The notes: a model not told the origin generated them from the letters alone. Counted from the first letter of the stretch, positions 21,599 to 33,059 are shown. The stretch is DNA of 64,000 bases from Leclercia adecarboxylata (GCF_023639785.1 NZ_CP098325.1:4030001-4094000); one strand, 5' to 3'. Program-made: numbers and translations.

Positions 21599-22597
21599 AT
21601 GATACGTTTCGCAGTCATTGGGACGAACTGGATCACCCGTCAGTTCGTCGATGCCGCACATGAGACCGGCAAATATAAACTTACCGCAGTCTATTCCCGC
21701 AGCCTTGAACAGGCACAGACGTTTGCGAACGACTACCTCGTCGAACATCTGTTTACCTCGCTGGAGGAGATGGCCCAGAGCGATGCCATTGACGCGGTTT
21801 ATATTGCCAGCCCCAACTCCCTGCACTTCCCGCAAACAAAGCTGTTCCTCAGCCATAAAAAGCATGTGATCTGCGAGAAGCCGCTGGCCTCGAATATCGA
21901 CGAGGTCGAAGCCGCCATTCAGCTTGCCCGGGATAACCAGGTGGTGCTGTTCGAAGCGTTCAAAACCGCAAGCCTGCCGAATTTCCTGCTGCTGCAACAG
22001 TCGCTGTCGAAAGTGGGCCCCATCCGTAAAGCCTTTATCAACTACTGCCAGTACTCGTCACGCTACCAGCGCTACCTGGACGGCGAGAACCCGAACACCT
22101 TTAATCCGCAGTTCTCCAACGGCTCGATTATGGATATCGGTTTCTACTGCCTGGCCTCGGCGGTGGCGCTGTGGGGCGAGCCGCACCGGGTGCAGGCGAC
22201 CGCCAGCCTGCTGGAAAGCGGCGTGGATGCTCACGGCCTTGTGGTGCTGGATTACGGCGATTTCAGCGTGACGCTGCAGCACTCCAAAGTGAGCGACTCG
22301 GTACTGCCAAGCGAAATCCAGGGCGAAAACGGCGCGCTGGTGATCGAGAAGATTTCTGAGTGCCAGAAGCTAAGCTACGTGCCACGCGGCGGCAAACCTC
22401 AGGAGCTGACGCAGCCTCAGCATATCAACACTATGCTGTATGAGGCAGAGGTATTCGCGCGTCTGGTCGAAACCCAGGAAGTTAACCATCCGGGCCTTGC
22501 GGTGAGCCGTACCACGGCGAAGCTGCAAACCGAGATCCGTCGCCAGACGGGGGTGGTTTTCCCGGCGGACGGCCTTAACGCAGAAGTTACCGCGTAA
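21599..22597 (+). CDS. ygjR: Gfo/Idh/MocA-family oxidoreductase YgjR
   Basis: 332 residues. N-terminal Rossmann fold (MIRFAVIGTNWITRQFVDAA) with the family signature HVICEKPLASNIDEVEAAIQ containing the EKP motif at the NAD(P) and substrate site. C-terminal alpha/beta domain with NGSIMDIGFYCLASAVALWG. It is predicted to be a cytoplasmic NAD(P)-dependent sugar or sugar-derivative dehydrogenase; the substrate is unknown in E. coli too. Monocistronic, about 70 bp after ygjP. Confidence 0.93.
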   Translation: MIRFAVIGTNWITRQFVDAAHETGKYKLTAVYSRSLEQAQTFANDYLVEHLFTSLEEMAQSDAIDAVYIASPNSLHFPQTKLFLSHKKHVICEKPLASNIDEVEAAIQLARDNQVVLFEAFKTASLPNFLLLQQSLSKVGPIRKAFINYCQYSSRYQRYLDGENPNTFNPQFSNGSIMDIGFYCLASAVALWGEPHRVQATASLLESGVDAHGLVVLDYGDFSVTLQHSKVSDSVLPSEIQGENGALVIEKISECQKLSYVPRGGKPQELTQPQHINTMLYEAEVFARLVETQEVNHPGLAVSRTTAKLQTEIRRQTGVVFPADGLNAEVTA

Positions 22598-22617
22598 AGC
22601 TGTGTAATGAATTCGCG

Positions 22618-22644
22618 CAGGTCATTGACGAAATCAATGACCTG
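22618..22644 (+). terminator. Perfect 11-bp hairpin after ygjR
   Basis: CAGGTCATTGA-CGAAA-TCAATGACCTG is a perfect inverted repeat 21 bp after the ygjR stop. The following tract is ACATATTTTG, so termination efficiency is uncertain; it may instead belong to the alx promoter region. Confidence 0.45.
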
Positions 22645-22650
22645 ACATAT

Positions 22651-22854
22651 TTTGTTACCTGCAAAGGGGAGTAACTTCCTGGTCGGTGGATCGTCATTAC
22701 GATGCGTGCAATACCGCATCCGGTCGCCGGGCAACGAAAAAGGAATACGATGAGCGTATTCCTTTCTTGTTGTAAGTGAGACCTTGCCGGAAGGCGAGGT
22801 CTGTGCACAAAAAAAGCAACGACTATCGTCTTCTGACGTTAGTCGTTTTTTTTT
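22651..22854 (+). ncRNA. alx leader: PRE / yybP-ykoY Mn(II) riboswitch (SraF)
   Basis: The leader carries the conserved GGGGAGTA core of the manganese riboswitch (GCAAAGGGGAGTAACTTCC at 22661) and CCGGTCGCCGGGCAACGAAA (near 22730). Next is the hairpin AAGGAATACG-ATGAG-CGTATTCCTT, and last a strong terminator: AACGACTA-T-CGTC-TTCT-GACG-T-TAGTCGTT with eight T (22818-22854), ending 16 bp before the alx ATG. The layout matches the pH-responsive element of E. coli alx, also called sRNA SraF. Mn(II) and alkaline pH alter folding to permit alx expression. Confidence 0.9.
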
Positions 22855-22870
22855 GTGGAAGGAAAATTGT

Positions 22871-23839
22871 ATGAATACTGTCGGTACTCCGCTGTTGTGG
22901 GGGGGATTCGCCATTGTCGTGGTCATCATGCTGGCGATCGATCTCTTTTTGCAGGGTCGACGCGGTGCACATGGTATGACCATGAAGCAGGCGGCCGCCT
23001 GGTCGCTGGTGTGGGTCACGCTCTCCCTGATCTTCTGTGCCGCCTTCTGGTGGTATCTCTCTGTTACGCAAGGCCGCGCGGTGGCCGATCCCCAGGCGCT
23101 GGCGTTCCTGACGGGCTATCTGATTGAAAAAGCCCTGGCGGTGGATAACGTCTTCGTCTGGCTGATGCTGTTCAGCTATTTTGCGGTGCCTGCGGCGCTG
23201 CAGCGTCGGGTCCTGGTCTATGGCGTCCTGGGCGCGATCGTGCTGCGTACCATCATGATCTTCGCCGGTAGCTGGCTGATTACCCAGTTCGAATGGCTGC
23301 TCTACGTCTTCGGCGCCTTCCTGCTCTTTACCGGCGTGAAGATGGCGCTGGCGAAAGAAGATGAAACCGGCATTGGCGAGAAGCCGCTTGTGCGCTGGCT
23401 GCGCGGCCATCTGCGTATGACCGACACCATTGAAAACGAGCACTTCTTTGTGCGTAAGAACGGCCTGCTGTTCGCCACGCCGCTGCTGCTGGTGCTGATT
23501 ATGGTTGAGCTGAGCGACGTAATTTTCGCGGTGGACAGTATTCCGGCGATTTTCGCGGTAACCACTGACCCGTTCATCGTGCTGACCTCAAACCTGTTTG
23601 CGATCCTTGGCCTGCGTGCCATGTACTTCCTGCTGGCGGGCGTGGCGGAGCGCTTCTCCATGCTGAAGTACGGCCTGTCGGTGATTCTGGTGTTTATCGG
23701 TATCAAGATGATGATTGTCGATTTCTATCACATCCCAATCGCCATCTCGCTGGGCGTGGTGTTTGGCATCCTGGTGTTGACCTTGATCATCAATGCCTGG
23801 GTAAATCACCGCAACGATAAGAAACAGCAGATCGGGTAA
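22871..23839 (+). CDS. alx: TerC-family manganese exporter/homeostasis protein Alx
   Basis: 322 residues from ATG 22871, preceded by GGAAGGAAAATTGT; an upstream in-frame start would read through the riboswitch. About nine hydrophobic helices. TerC/Alx signatures: [20 protein letters not shown] and the second acidic motif [20 protein letters not shown]; the Asp/Glu in these helices are thought to bind the ion. The cytoplasmic loop [20 protein letters not shown] links the halves. In E. coli Alx is induced by high pH and Mn and works in Mn export. Expression is governed by the leader element. Confidence 0.97.
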   Translation: MNTVGTPLLWGGFAIVVVIMLAIDLFLQGRRGAHGMTMKQAAAWSLVWVTLSLIFCAAFWWYLSVTQGRAVADPQALAFLTGYLIEKALAVDNVFVWLMLFSYFAVPAALQRRVLVYGVLGAIVLRTIMIFAGSWLITQFEWLLYVFGAFLLFTGVKMALAKEDETGIGEKPLVRWLRGHLRMTDTIENEHFFVRKNGLLFATPLLLVLIMVELSDVIFAVDSIPAIFAVTTDPFIVLTSNLFAILGLRAMYFLLAGVAERFSMLKYGLSVILVFIGIKMMIVDFYHIPIAISLGVVFGILVLTLIINAWVNHRNDKKQQIG

Positions 23840-23847
23840 GGTCAGCG

Positions 23848-23925
23848 CGGCCTGATCCCCTCACCCCTCCCTCTCCCACAGGGAGAGGGCGCAAACATTA
23901 AAAACGGCAACGCAGTTGCCGTTTT
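23848..23925. repeat. Two-hairpin repeat, copy 3 (inverted), after alx
   Basis: Read on the minus strand it repeats copy 2: AAAACGGCAAC-TGC-GTTGCCGTTTT (23901-23925), then AATGTTTGC, CCCTCTCCC-TGT-GGGAGAGGG (about 23870-23890), GGGTGAGGGGATCAGGCCGC. The first hairpin also has T on the plus strand, so it can end alx transcription. The remaining gap to sstT (23926-24160) shows no further gene. Confidence 0.85.
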
Positions 23926-24160
23926 GCATTTACCTTCGCCACCCGGCAATACCCTTCGCAGAGCGGTTTAAGCGAACCACTCAGCAAAAATGTAAACGCA
24001 CAGTTAAAAAACATGACGCAGTACGTAAATTACAGCATTTTGCTCTTCCCAGACTCCGCGCATTCAATATACTCATCCTGACAAACACACACCTCTAACC
24101 GGAATATAAGTGCCTCAGAGCATCTCCGGGACGGAACGCAATTTCACTGAAGGAATTTTT

Positions 24161-25402
24161 ATGACCACGCAATCTCCTGGTCTGCTCGCGCGCCTGGCGC
24201 AGGGCAGTCTTGTTAAACAAATACTGGTAGGTCTGGTGCTGGGTATTTTACTGGCGCTGGTTTCAAAACCTGCCGCCATCGCCACCGGCCTGCTCGGCAC
24301 CCTGTTCGTTGGCGCGTTAAAAGCCGTGGCACCAGTTCTGGTGCTGATGCTGGTAATGGCCTCTATTGCTAACCACCAGAAAGGACAAAAAACCAACATT
24401 CGTCCGATTCTGTTCCTGTATCTGCTGGGTACGTTCTCTGCCGCGCTGACGGCGGTCGTTTTCAGCTTCCTGTTCCCGTCCACGCTGCATCTCACTTCCG
24501 CTGCGGGTGATATCACTCCGCCATCCGGCATCGTGGAAGTGCTTCGCGGCCTGCTGTTGAGCATGGTCTCTAACCCGATTGACGCGCTGCTGAACGCCAA
24601 CTACATCGGCATTCTGGTGTGGGCCGTCGGGCTGGGATTTGCCCTGCGCCACGGTAACGACACCACTAAAAACCTGGTCAATGACATCTCTAACGCCGTG
24701 ACCTTTATGGTGAAAGTGGTGATCCGCTTTGCGCCGATCGGTATCTTCGGTCTGGTCTCTTCCACCCTGGCGACGACCGGGTTCGAAACCCTGTGGAGCT
24801 ATGCCCAGCTGCTGGTCGTGCTGGTAGGCTGCATGCTGCTGGTGGCGCTGGTGATTAACCCGCTGCTGGTGTTCTGGCAGATCCGCCGTAACCCGTATCC
24901 GCTGGTGCTGACCTGCCTGCGCGAGAGCGGCGTCTACGCCTTCTTCACCCGCAGCTCCGCGGCGAACATTCCGGTTAACATGGCGCTGGCCGAAAAGCTG
25001 AACCTGGATCGTGATACCTATTCCGTCTCCATCCCGCTGGGTGCGACGGTGAACATGGCGGGTGCGGCGATCACCATCACCGTGCTGACGCTGGCTGCCG
25101 TACATACTCTGGGTGTGCCGGTCGATCTGCTCACCGCGCTGCTGCTGAGCGTTGTGGCGTCGCTGTGCGCCTGCGGTGCATCGGGTGTGGCGGGCGGTTC
25201 TCTGCTGCTGATCCCGCTGGCCTGTAATATGTTCGGTATTCCGAATGAAGTGGCGATGCAGGTTGTGGCGGTAGGCTTCATCATTGGCGTGCTGCAGGAC
25301 TCCTGCGAAACCGCGCTGAACTCCTCCACCGACGTGCTGTTTACCGCTGCGGCCTGCCAGGCTGAAGACGCGCGTCTGGCTAAGAACGCTTTGCGTAGTT
25401 AA
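24161..25402 (+). CDS. sstT: Sodium:serine/threonine symporter SstT
   Basis: 413 residues from ATG 24161 (ribosome site GAAGGAA); E. coli SstT is of the same size. Member of the dicarboxylate/amino acid:cation symporter (GltP/SstT) family in the inner membrane. Motifs: [20 protein letters not shown], the serine-rich hairpin [40 protein letters not shown] with the ion-binding NMAG, and [40 protein letters not shown]. It imports serine and threonine with Na+. Monocistronic, flanked by repeat elements. Confidence 0.97.
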   Translation: MTTQSPGLLARLAQGSLVKQILVGLVLGILLALVSKPAAIATGLLGTLFVGALKAVAPVLVLMLVMASIANHQKGQKTNIRPILFLYLLGTFSAALTAVVFSFLFPSTLHLTSAAGDITPPSGIVEVLRGLLLSMVSNPIDALLNANYIGILVWAVGLGFALRHGNDTTKNLVNDISNAVTFMVKVVIRFAPIGIFGLVSSTLATTGFETLWSYAQLLVVLVGCMLLVALVINPLLVFWQIRRNPYPLVLTCLRESGVYAFFTRSSAANIPVNMALAEKLNLDRDTYSVSIPLGATVNMAGAAITITVLTLAAVHTLGVPVDLLTALLLSVVASLCACGASGVAGGSLLLIPLACNMFGIPNEVAMQVVAVGFIIGVLQDSCETALNSSTDVLFTAAACQAEDARLAKNALRS

Positions 25403-25409
25403 TAAAAAA

Positions 25410-25481
25410 GCCCGGTGGCGGCTACGCCTTACCGGGCCTACTTTTGGTTCGTAGGTCGGGTAAGCGTTAGCGCCACCCGAC
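25410..25481. repeat. BIME between sstT and uxaA
   Basis: Two inverted REP units: GCCCGGTGGCGGCTACGCC..ACCGGGCC (25410-25440) and GTAGGTCGGGTAAGCG..CGCCACCCGAC (25451-25481). The pair lies between convergent genes. The A run before the first unit gives a T run on the minus strand for uxaCA termination. Confidence 0.85.
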
Positions 25482-25488
25482 ACCACAC

Positions 25489-26976
25489 TTACAGCGTCAC
25501 ACCACTCTTAAAGATCGCCAGCTCGCGGAAGTCGTTTTTCTCGTTGCAGGCCTGCTTGCCGTTGGCGATATCCACAATCACATCCACGAATTCCGTTAGC
25601 AGCTGCGGCATCGCTTTGCCGTGGATCAGCTGACCGGCATCGAAATCAATCCAGTGCTTTTTCTTCGCCGCCAGCTCGCTGTTGGTGGCGATTTTCACCG
25701 TTGGCACGAAACCGCCGTACGGCGTACCGCGTCCGGTACTGAACAACACCATATGGCAGCCCGCACCCGCCAGCGCGCTGGTGGCGACGGCGTCGTTGCC
25801 CGGGGCGCTTAACAGGTTCAGGCCCGGCGTGCTCAACCGCTCACCGTAGCGCAGAACGTCCACCACCTGGCTGGCACCCGCTTTCTGGGTACAACCGAGG
25901 GATTTCTCCTCCAGCGTGGTGATCCCGCCCGCCTTGTTGCCCGGGGATGGGTTCTCGTAGATCGGCTGGTTGTGGGCGATAAAGTACTGCTTGAAGTCGT
26001 TCACCATGGTGACGGTTTTTTCAAAGGTCGCTTCATCGCGGCAGTGGCTCATCAGAATGCGCTCGGCACCGAACATCTCCGGCACTTCGGTCAGCACGGT
26101 GGTACCGCCGTTGCTGATGACGTAATCGGAGAACTGACCCAGCATCGGGTTAGCGGTGATGCCGGACAGGCCATCAGAGCCGCCGCACTCCAGACCAAAT
26201 TTCAGCTCGCTCAGCTTGCCCGCTTCGCGCTGGTCGTGGCGCATCGCCTCATACAGCTGATGCAGGTGTTCCAGACCGGCTTCCACTTCGTCGTCCTGAT
26301 GCTGGCAAACCATAAAGTGAACGCGGGAAGGATCGAAATCACCCAGCGTTTCACGGAAAGCATCCACCTGGTTGTTCTCACAGCCAAGGCCAATCACCAG
26401 CACCGCCCCGGCGTTCGGGTGGCGCACCATGTTTTGCAGCATGGTACGGGTGTTGATGTGGTCGTCACCCAGCTGGGAACAGCCGTAGGTGTGGCTGAAC
26501 AGAAACACCCCGTCGGTCCCTTCTGCCTGGTTGGTCTCTTTCAGGAAACGGCTCTGGATCTGACGGGCGATACCGTTGACGCAGCCGACGGTGGGCAGGA
26601 TCCACAGTTCGTTGCGGATGCCTACCTCACCGCTGGCGCGGCGGTAGATCTGGACGTCACGATCTGCCGCCTGGCTGCTCTCAGCCTGCAACTCAGGTTG
26701 ATAGCTGTACTCATCCAGATCGCTCAGATTGGTGCGGGTATTGTGGGAGTGAATGAATTCACCCGCCGCGATATCCGCCAGCGCATGGCCGATAGGCAGA
26801 CCGTATTTGACCACGTTCTCCCCTTTGGCAATGGGCTGCAGGGCAAATTTATGCCCGCGCGCCAGGTCCTGGCGCAGCGTGACGGTCTGGTTATCAAACG
26901 TTACGTCCAGCCCTTCGCTCAGGTCGGCCAGCGCGACCGCAACGTTATCCAGCGAATGGATTTTGATGTATTGCAT
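25489..26976 (-). CDS. uxaA: Altronate dehydratase UxaA
   Basis: 495 residues, E. coli length. N-terminal SAF domain (KIHSLDNVAVALADLSEGLD, HKFALQPIAKGENVVKYGLP) followed by the large dehydratase domain of the UxaA/GarD family: [100 protein letters not shown]. An Fe(II)/Mn-dependent enzyme that removes water from D-altronate to give 2-keto-3-deoxygluconate in galacturonate breakdown. It lies 17 bp after uxaC in one operon. Confidence 0.97.
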   Translation of the reverse strand: MQYIKIHSLDNVAVALADLSEGLDVTFDNQTVTLRQDLARGHKFALQPIAKGENVVKYGLPIGHALADIAAGEFIHSHNTRTNLSDLDEYSYQPELQAESSQAADRDVQIYRRASGEVGIRNELWILPTVGCVNGIARQIQSRFLKETNQAEGTDGVFLFSHTYGCSQLGDDHINTRTMLQNMVRHPNAGAVLVIGLGCENNQVDAFRETLGDFDPSRVHFMVCQHQDDEVEAGLEHLHQLYEAMRHDQREAGKLSELKFGLECGGSDGLSGITANPMLGQFSDYVISNGGTTVLTEVPEMFGAERILMSHCRDEATFEKTVTMVNDFKQYFIAHNQPIYENPSPGNKAGGITTLEEKSLGCTQKAGASQVVDVLRYGERLSTPGLNLLSAPGNDAVATSALAGAGCHMVLFSTGRGTPYGGFVPTVKIATNSELAAKKKHWIDFDAGQLIHGKAMPQLLTEFVDVIVDIANGKQACNEKNDFRELAIFKSGVTL

Positions 26977-26993
26977 ATCAACCTCAGACGGCC

Positions 26994-28874
<1,881 letters not shown>

Positions 28875-30173
28875 ATGCGTAAAATTAAAGGGTTACGTTG
28901 GTACATGATCGCACTGGTGACGCTCGGCACCGTGCTGGGTTACCTGACGCGTAACACCATAGCGGCGGCTGCGCCAACGCTGATGGAAGAGCTGCATATC
29001 TCCACGCAACAATACTCTTATATCATCGCGGCCTATTCCGCGGCTTATACCATCATGCAGCCAGTAGCGGGCTACGTGCTGGATATCCTGGGCACCAAAG
29101 TCGGCTACGCGGTATTCGCCGTCACATGGGCGATCTTCTGCGGCGCAACCGCGCTGGCAGGCAGCTGGGGTGGCCTGGCGCTGGCACGTGGCGCGGTCGG
29201 TGCAGCTGAAGCTGCGATGATCCCGGCGGGTCTGAAAGCGGCCTCCGAGTGGTTCCCGGCGAAAGAGCGCTCCATTGCGGTAGGCTACTTCAACGTGGGT
29301 TCCTCTATTGGCGCGATGATTGCTCCGCCGCTGGTGGTGTGGGCTATCGTGATGCACAGCTGGCAGCTGGCGTTTATTCTCTCCGGCGTGCTGAGCTTCG
29401 CCTGGGCGATGTCCTGGCTCATCTTCTACAAACACCCGCGCGATCAGAAGAAGCTGTCTGACGAAGAACGCGATTACATCATCAACGGCCAGGAATCCCA
29501 GCATCAGACCAATAACGGCAAGAAAATGTCTGTTCTGCAGATCCTGGGTACTCGCCAGTTCTGGGGTATCGCTCTGCCGCGTTTCCTGGCAGAGCCAGCG
29601 TGGGGGACGTTCAACGCCTGGATCCCGCTGTTCATGTTTAAAGTGTACGGCTTTAACCTGAAAGAGATCGCCATGTTCGCCTGGATGCCAATGCTGTTTG
29701 CTGACCTGGGCTGTATCGTCGGCGGCTACCTGCCACCGCTGTTCCAGCGCTGGTTTGGCGTGAACCTGATTGTCTCCCGTAAAATGGTGGTCACCATGGG
29801 CGCCCTGCTGATGATTGGCCCTGGGATGATCGGCCTGTTCACCAGCCCGTATATCGCCATTGCCCTGCTGTGTGTCGGTGGTTTTGCTCACCAGTCTCTG
29901 TCCGGTGCGCTGATTACCCTCTCCTCTGACGTCTTCGGTCGTAACGAAGTGGCAACGGCCAACGGCCTGACCGGGATGGCTGCCTGGACCGCCAGCACCC
30001 TGTTTGCGCTGGTCGTCGGTGCGCTGGCTGACACCATCGGCTTTAGCCCGCTGTTCGCGGTACTGGCTGTCTTCGACCTGCTGGGGGCGGTGCTTATCTG
30101 GACGGTGCTGAAAAGCAAATCCGCCGAAGAGCTACAGAAAGAGTCACTCGGAAGGCCAGCGACTCAAAGCTAG
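28875..30173 (+). CDS. exuT: Hexuronate:H+ symporter ExuT (MFS)
   Basis: 432 residues from ATG 28875 (MRKIKGLRWYMIALVTLGTV, the E. coli N-terminus), with TGAGG six bases upstream. ATG 28863 is alternative but leaves the TGAGG inside the gene. Twelve-helix anion:cation symporter of the major facilitator superfamily; NTIAAAAPTLMEELHISTQQ, ARGAVGAAEAAMIPAGLKAA and LITLSSDVFGRNEVATANGL are near-identical to E. coli. It imports galacturonate and glucuronate for UxaC. Repressed by ExuR. Confidence 0.97.
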   Translation: MRKIKGLRWYMIALVTLGTVLGYLTRNTIAAAAPTLMEELHISTQQYSYIIAAYSAAYTIMQPVAGYVLDILGTKVGYAVFAVTWAIFCGATALAGSWGGLALARGAVGAAEAAMIPAGLKAASEWFPAKERSIAVGYFNVGSSIGAMIAPPLVVWAIVMHSWQLAFILSGVLSFAWAMSWLIFYKHPRDQKKLSDEERDYIINGQESQHQTNNGKKMSVLQILGTRQFWGIALPRFLAEPAWGTFNAWIPLFMFKVYGFNLKEIAMFAWMPMLFADLGCIVGGYLPPLFQRWFGVNLIVSRKMVVTMGALLMIGPGMIGLFTSPYIAIALLCVGGFAHQSLSGALITLSSDVFGRNEVATANGLTGMAAWTASTLFALVVGALADTIGFSPLFAVLAVFDLLGAVLIWTVLKSKSAEELQKESLGRPATQS

Positions 30174-30179
30174 ATTTAT

Positions 30180-30259
30180 TGCCGGGTGGCGCTGCGCTTA
30201 CCCGGCCTACATAGCCCCTTGGCCGGGCAATCAAAAAGCCGCTCCCGAGCGGCTTTTTT
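30180..30259. repeat. REP unit and terminator after exuT
   Basis: REP unit TGCCGGGTGGCGCTGCGC..ACCCGGCCTAC (30180-30210) and a partial inverse GGCCGGGCAA (30220-30229). Then comes the perfect terminator AAAAAGCCGCTC-CC-GAGCGGCTTTTTT (30233-30259). It separates exuT from exuR, which therefore has its own promoter. Confidence 0.85.
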
Positions 30260-30290
30260 GCGCGCGAAATCTGGAGACAAAAGGGTAAAA

Positions 30291-30304
30291 GTGGTATAAC
30301 AAAT
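30291..30304. promoter_or_regulatory. Candidate ExuR autoregulatory operator
   Basis: GTGGTATAACAAAT, 28 bp before the exuR ATG, fits the TGGTATAAC-type site of hexuronate GntR regulators (UxuR/ExuR). Confidence 0.5.
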
Positions 30305-30332
30305 AATTCGCCGTACCCTGCCTGGAGCGCAT

Positions 30333-31109
30333 ATGGAAATCAACGAACCCCGTCGTCTTTATCAGCAACTTGCTGCTGAGCTGAAAACTCGCATTGAGCA
30401 AGGCGTTTATCTGGTGGGAGACAAATTACCTGCCGAGCGCTTTATTGCGGATGAAAAAAGCGTAAGCCGCACCGTGGTTCGTGAGGCCATTATCATGCTG
30501 GAAGTGGAAGGCTATGTTGAAGTGCGTAAAGGGTCCGGCATTCATGTGATCTCCAGCCAGGCAAAACACTCCCCTGCCCCGGATGAAAATCTGGAATTTG
30601 CTAACTACGGTCCGTTTGAGCTGCTCCAGGCTCGTCAACTTATCGAGAGCAACATCGCCGAGTTCGCGGCGACTCAGGTGACCAAGCAGGACATCATGAA
30701 GTTGATGGAGATCCAGGATAACGCGCGCAAAGAAAAATGCTTCCGCGATTCCGAATGGGACCTGCAGTTCCACGTTCAGGTAGCGCTTGCGACGCAGAAT
30801 ACGGCCCTGGCAGCAATCGTTGAAAAAATGTGGACTCAGCGCGTTCATAACCCGTACTGGAAAAAACTGCACGATCACATTGATTCCCGTACCGTGGATA
30901 ACTGGTGCGACGATCATGACCAAATCCTTAAGGCACTGATTCGTAAAGACCCGCATGCGGCAAAACTGGCGATGTGGCAGCATCTCGAAAACACCAAACA
31001 GATGCTGTTCAATGAAACCAGTGACGACTTCGAATTTAACGCCGACCGCTATCTTTTTGCGGAGAATCCCGTCGTTCACCTCGATAGCGCCGTCAGTCAC
31101 GCAAAATAG
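30333..31109 (+). CDS. exuR: Hexuronate repressor ExuR (GntR/FadR subfamily)
   Basis: 258 residues. Residues about 8-75 are a GntR winged helix ([55 protein letters not shown]). Residues about 90-230 form an FCD ligand domain ([60 protein letters not shown]) whose Asp/His residues usually bind a metal and the effector. It represses uxaCA, exuT and itself until tagaturonate or galacturonate derivatives appear. Confidence 0.97.
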   Translation: MEINEPRRLYQQLAAELKTRIEQGVYLVGDKLPAERFIADEKSVSRTVVREAIIMLEVEGYVEVRKGSGIHVISSQAKHSPAPDENLEFANYGPFELLQARQLIESNIAEFAATQVTKQDIMKLMEIQDNARKEKCFRDSEWDLQFHVQVALATQNTALAAIVEKMWTQRVHNPYWKKLHDHIDSRTVDNWCDDHDQILKALIRKDPHAAKLAMWQHLENTKQMLFNETSDDFEFNADRYLFAENPVVHLDSAVSHAK

Positions 31110-31456
31110 TTGCCCTCTTCCTCCGGCAGGCGCTTCGCTGCGCCTTCCGCAGCCGGTGGTAAGCAAACATATAGAGTGTCAGCCTTTGTAAATAGCCTCG
31201 CGTCCTCTCCCCGGGTTAAGACAAAATCTATCGTCGGCATACGCAAATACTGTGACGGATCCCGTTGGCGTTTGTTACAATTAGATGCAATTTGCCGTTT
31301 AGCTTATTAGTTAGTGCTTACTTAGCCACTTAACAGGGAACAGTTCTGGCCACACACTGTGTCCGCGAGCGACCATAATGAAATTATAAAAAAATGTCGC
31401 CGTGCTGTTTGACCCGGTTGACAGGTGCGTCGTTAACCGATTTTCAGGAACACTGA
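31110..31456. other. exuR-yqjA intergenic region
   Basis: 347 bp without a convincing gene. A nested hairpin at 31123-31156 (outer CCGGC/GCCGG, inner AGGCGC-TTCGCT-GCGCCT) probably ends exuR transcription. AT-rich sequence around 31230-31330 should hold the yqjA promoter; I cannot fix its boxes, nor do I see a clear CpxR site (GTAAA-N5-GTAAA), although E. coli yqjA-mzrA is Cpx-controlled. Confidence 0.6.
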
Positions 31457-32119
31457 ATGGAACTTTTGACCCAACTACTTAATGCCTTATGGGCTCAGGA
31501 TTTCGAAACGCTGGCCAATCCATCCATGATTGGCATGCTCTATTTTGTCCTGTTTATGATTCTGTTTCTTGAAAACGGTCTGCTCCCGGCCGCTTTCCTG
31601 CCTGGCGATAGTCTGCTGGTGCTGGTGGGTGTGCTGTGTGCAAAAGGGGCAATGCAATTTCCGCAAACCGTGCTGCTGCTGACTATTGCGGCCAGCCTCG
31701 GCTGCTGGTTGAGCTATATTCAGGGGCGATGGCTAGGCAATACGCGCATCGTGCAGAACTGGCTGTCGCATTTACCGGCGCATTATCACCAGCGGGCGCA
31801 TCACCTGTTCCACAAACACGGGCTCTCTGCGCTGCTGGTCGGCCGCTTTATCGCCTTTGTCCGCACCCTTCTGCCAACAATTGCCGGTCTTTCCGGCCTT
31901 AGCAGCGCGCGCTTCCAGTTCTTTAACTGGATGAGCGGCCTGCTGTGGGTACTGATCCTCACCACGCTTGGGTATTTGCTCGGCAAGACGCCGGTGTTCC
32001 TGAAGTATGAAGATCAATTGATGTCCTGCCTGATGCTGCTGCCGGTTGTGCTGCTGGTGTTCGGGCTGATTGGTTCACTGGTTGTTCTCTGGAAGAAAAA
32101 ACATGGAAGTCAGGGCTAA
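31457..32119 (+). CDS. yqjA: DedA-family inner-membrane protein YqjA
   Basis: 220 residues, E. coli length. DedA/SNARE-associated fold: [20 protein letters not shown] carries the family acidic/Pro motif, and [20 protein letters not shown] with [12 protein letters not shown] is the conserved G-x-RF-x-P-x-R/T-x-x-G motif. Several membrane helices end in a basic tail ([12 protein letters not shown]). E. coli YqjA supports proton-motive-force and pH homeostasis and envelope integrity, redundantly with YghB; DedA proteins act as lipid scramblases. Followed at 4 bp by mzrA. Confidence 0.96.
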   Translation: MELLTQLLNALWAQDFETLANPSMIGMLYFVLFMILFLENGLLPAAFLPGDSLLVLVGVLCAKGAMQFPQTVLLLTIAASLGCWLSYIQGRWLGNTRIVQNWLSHLPAHYHQRAHHLFHKHGLSALLVGRFIAFVRTLLPTIAGLSGLSSARFQFFNWMSGLLWVLILTTLGYLLGKTPVFLKYEDQLMSCLMLLPVVLLVFGLIGSLVVLWKKKHGSQG

Positions 32120-32123
32120 CGTA

Positions 32124-32507
32124 ATGGCCAATTCGAACGCATCACTGCGTCGTCTCTCATATGCCATGATCGCGCTGGTCATGTTCAGCGCGCTGCTGCT
32201 GGCCTGGTCAGCGCTGCAAAAGCAGGAATCGACGCTGGCGATCCGTGCCGTTAATCAGGGCGTCAGCATGCCGGATGGGTTCTCCATCTGGCATCATCTG
32301 GATGCCAACGGTATTCAGTTTAAAAGTATTACTCCGCAGAAAGACGTGCTGCTGATCACCTTCGACTCCAGCGTTGAGAGCGCTGCAGCCAAGAAGGTGC
32401 TCGACCGCAGCCTGCCGCATGGCTATATCATTGCCCAACAGGATGATGAAAATAAGACGGCTGTCTGGCTGACGCGTCTGCGTGATACCTCGCGCCTGTT
32501 AGGCTAA
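32124..32507 (+). CDS. mzrA: EnvZ-OmpR modulator MzrA
   Basis: 127 residues from ATG 32124; an in-frame ATG at 32103, inside yqjA, would add seven residues and also has a GGAAG upstream, so the start is not certain. One N-terminal membrane helix (about 10-29, YAMIALVMFSALLLAWSAL) precedes a periplasmic domain (MPDGFSIWHHLDANGIQFKS, VLLITFDSSVESAAAKKVL). E. coli MzrA touches the EnvZ sensor kinase and links Cpx stress to OmpR output. Translationally coupled to yqjA. Confidence 0.93.
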   Translation: MANSNASLRRLSYAMIALVMFSALLLAWSALQKQESTLAIRAVNQGVSMPDGFSIWHHLDANGIQFKSITPQKDVLLITFDSSVESAAAKKVLDRSLPHGYIIAQQDDENKTAVWLTRLRDTSRLLG

Positions 32508-32661
32508 ATTTCCACTATTCTGAATCTTTTCACTCACTTTGGTGATATCACCGTTTACTTACTATGCTTAAGTACGCGGAGCACCTCTCACTCGTACTCC
32601 GCACGACCCTGGAAATCGACATTCCCGCAGGTTATGTCGAAAACAATGGAAGGTTTCAACA

Positions 32662-33030
32662 ATGAAATACCGCATCGCCCTGGGCCTCGCCCTTTTTTCT
32701 TTGAGCACAGCATCGTTCGCTTCATCTCTTTGTCAGGAGAAGGAACAGGATATCCAACGCGAGATCAGTTACGCTGAAAAGCATAACAATCAGAGCAGAA
32801 TCAACGGATTGAAAAAAGCTCTGAGCGAAGTTAAAGCTAACTGCTCCGACAGCAAACTGCGCGCCGATCATCAGCGCAAGATTGCCGAGCAGAAAGAGGA
32901 GATTGCTGAACGCCGCCAGGATCTGGCGGAAGCAAAAGAGAAGGGCGATGCAGATAAAGTTGCCAAACGTGAGCATAAACTGCAAGAGGCGCAGAACGAA
33001 CTGAAAGCGCTGGAGTCTCGCGATTACTGA
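32662..33030 (+). CDS. yqjC: DUF1090 periplasmic protein YqjC
   Basis: 122 residues, E. coli length. Signal peptide 1-20 (MKYRIALGLALFSLSTASFA), then an almost wholly helical, charged mature chain with two Cys (SLCQEKEQ and KANCSDSK) that may form a disulfide. The C-terminal half is a long Glu/Lys/Arg coiled coil (QKEEIAERRQDLAEAKEKGD). Function unknown. First gene of yqjC-yqjD-yqjE-yqjK, osmotic/stationary-phase genes in E. coli. Confidence 0.94.
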   Translation: MKYRIALGLALFSLSTASFASSLCQEKEQDIQREISYAEKHNNQSRINGLKKALSEVKANCSDSKLRADHQRKIAEQKEEIAERRQDLAEAKEKGDADKVAKREHKLQEAQNELKALESRDY

Positions 33031-33059
33031 TTTAATGGACATCGTAACAGGAGAGAATC

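Noticed and set aside
24317..25486. 389-codon frame opposite sstT
   Set aside because: The translation is an Arg/Gln/His-rich string typical of shadows of membrane-protein genes.
31110..31310. Small frames after exuR
   Set aside because: They start in the exuR 3' hairpin and have no ribosome site or homology.
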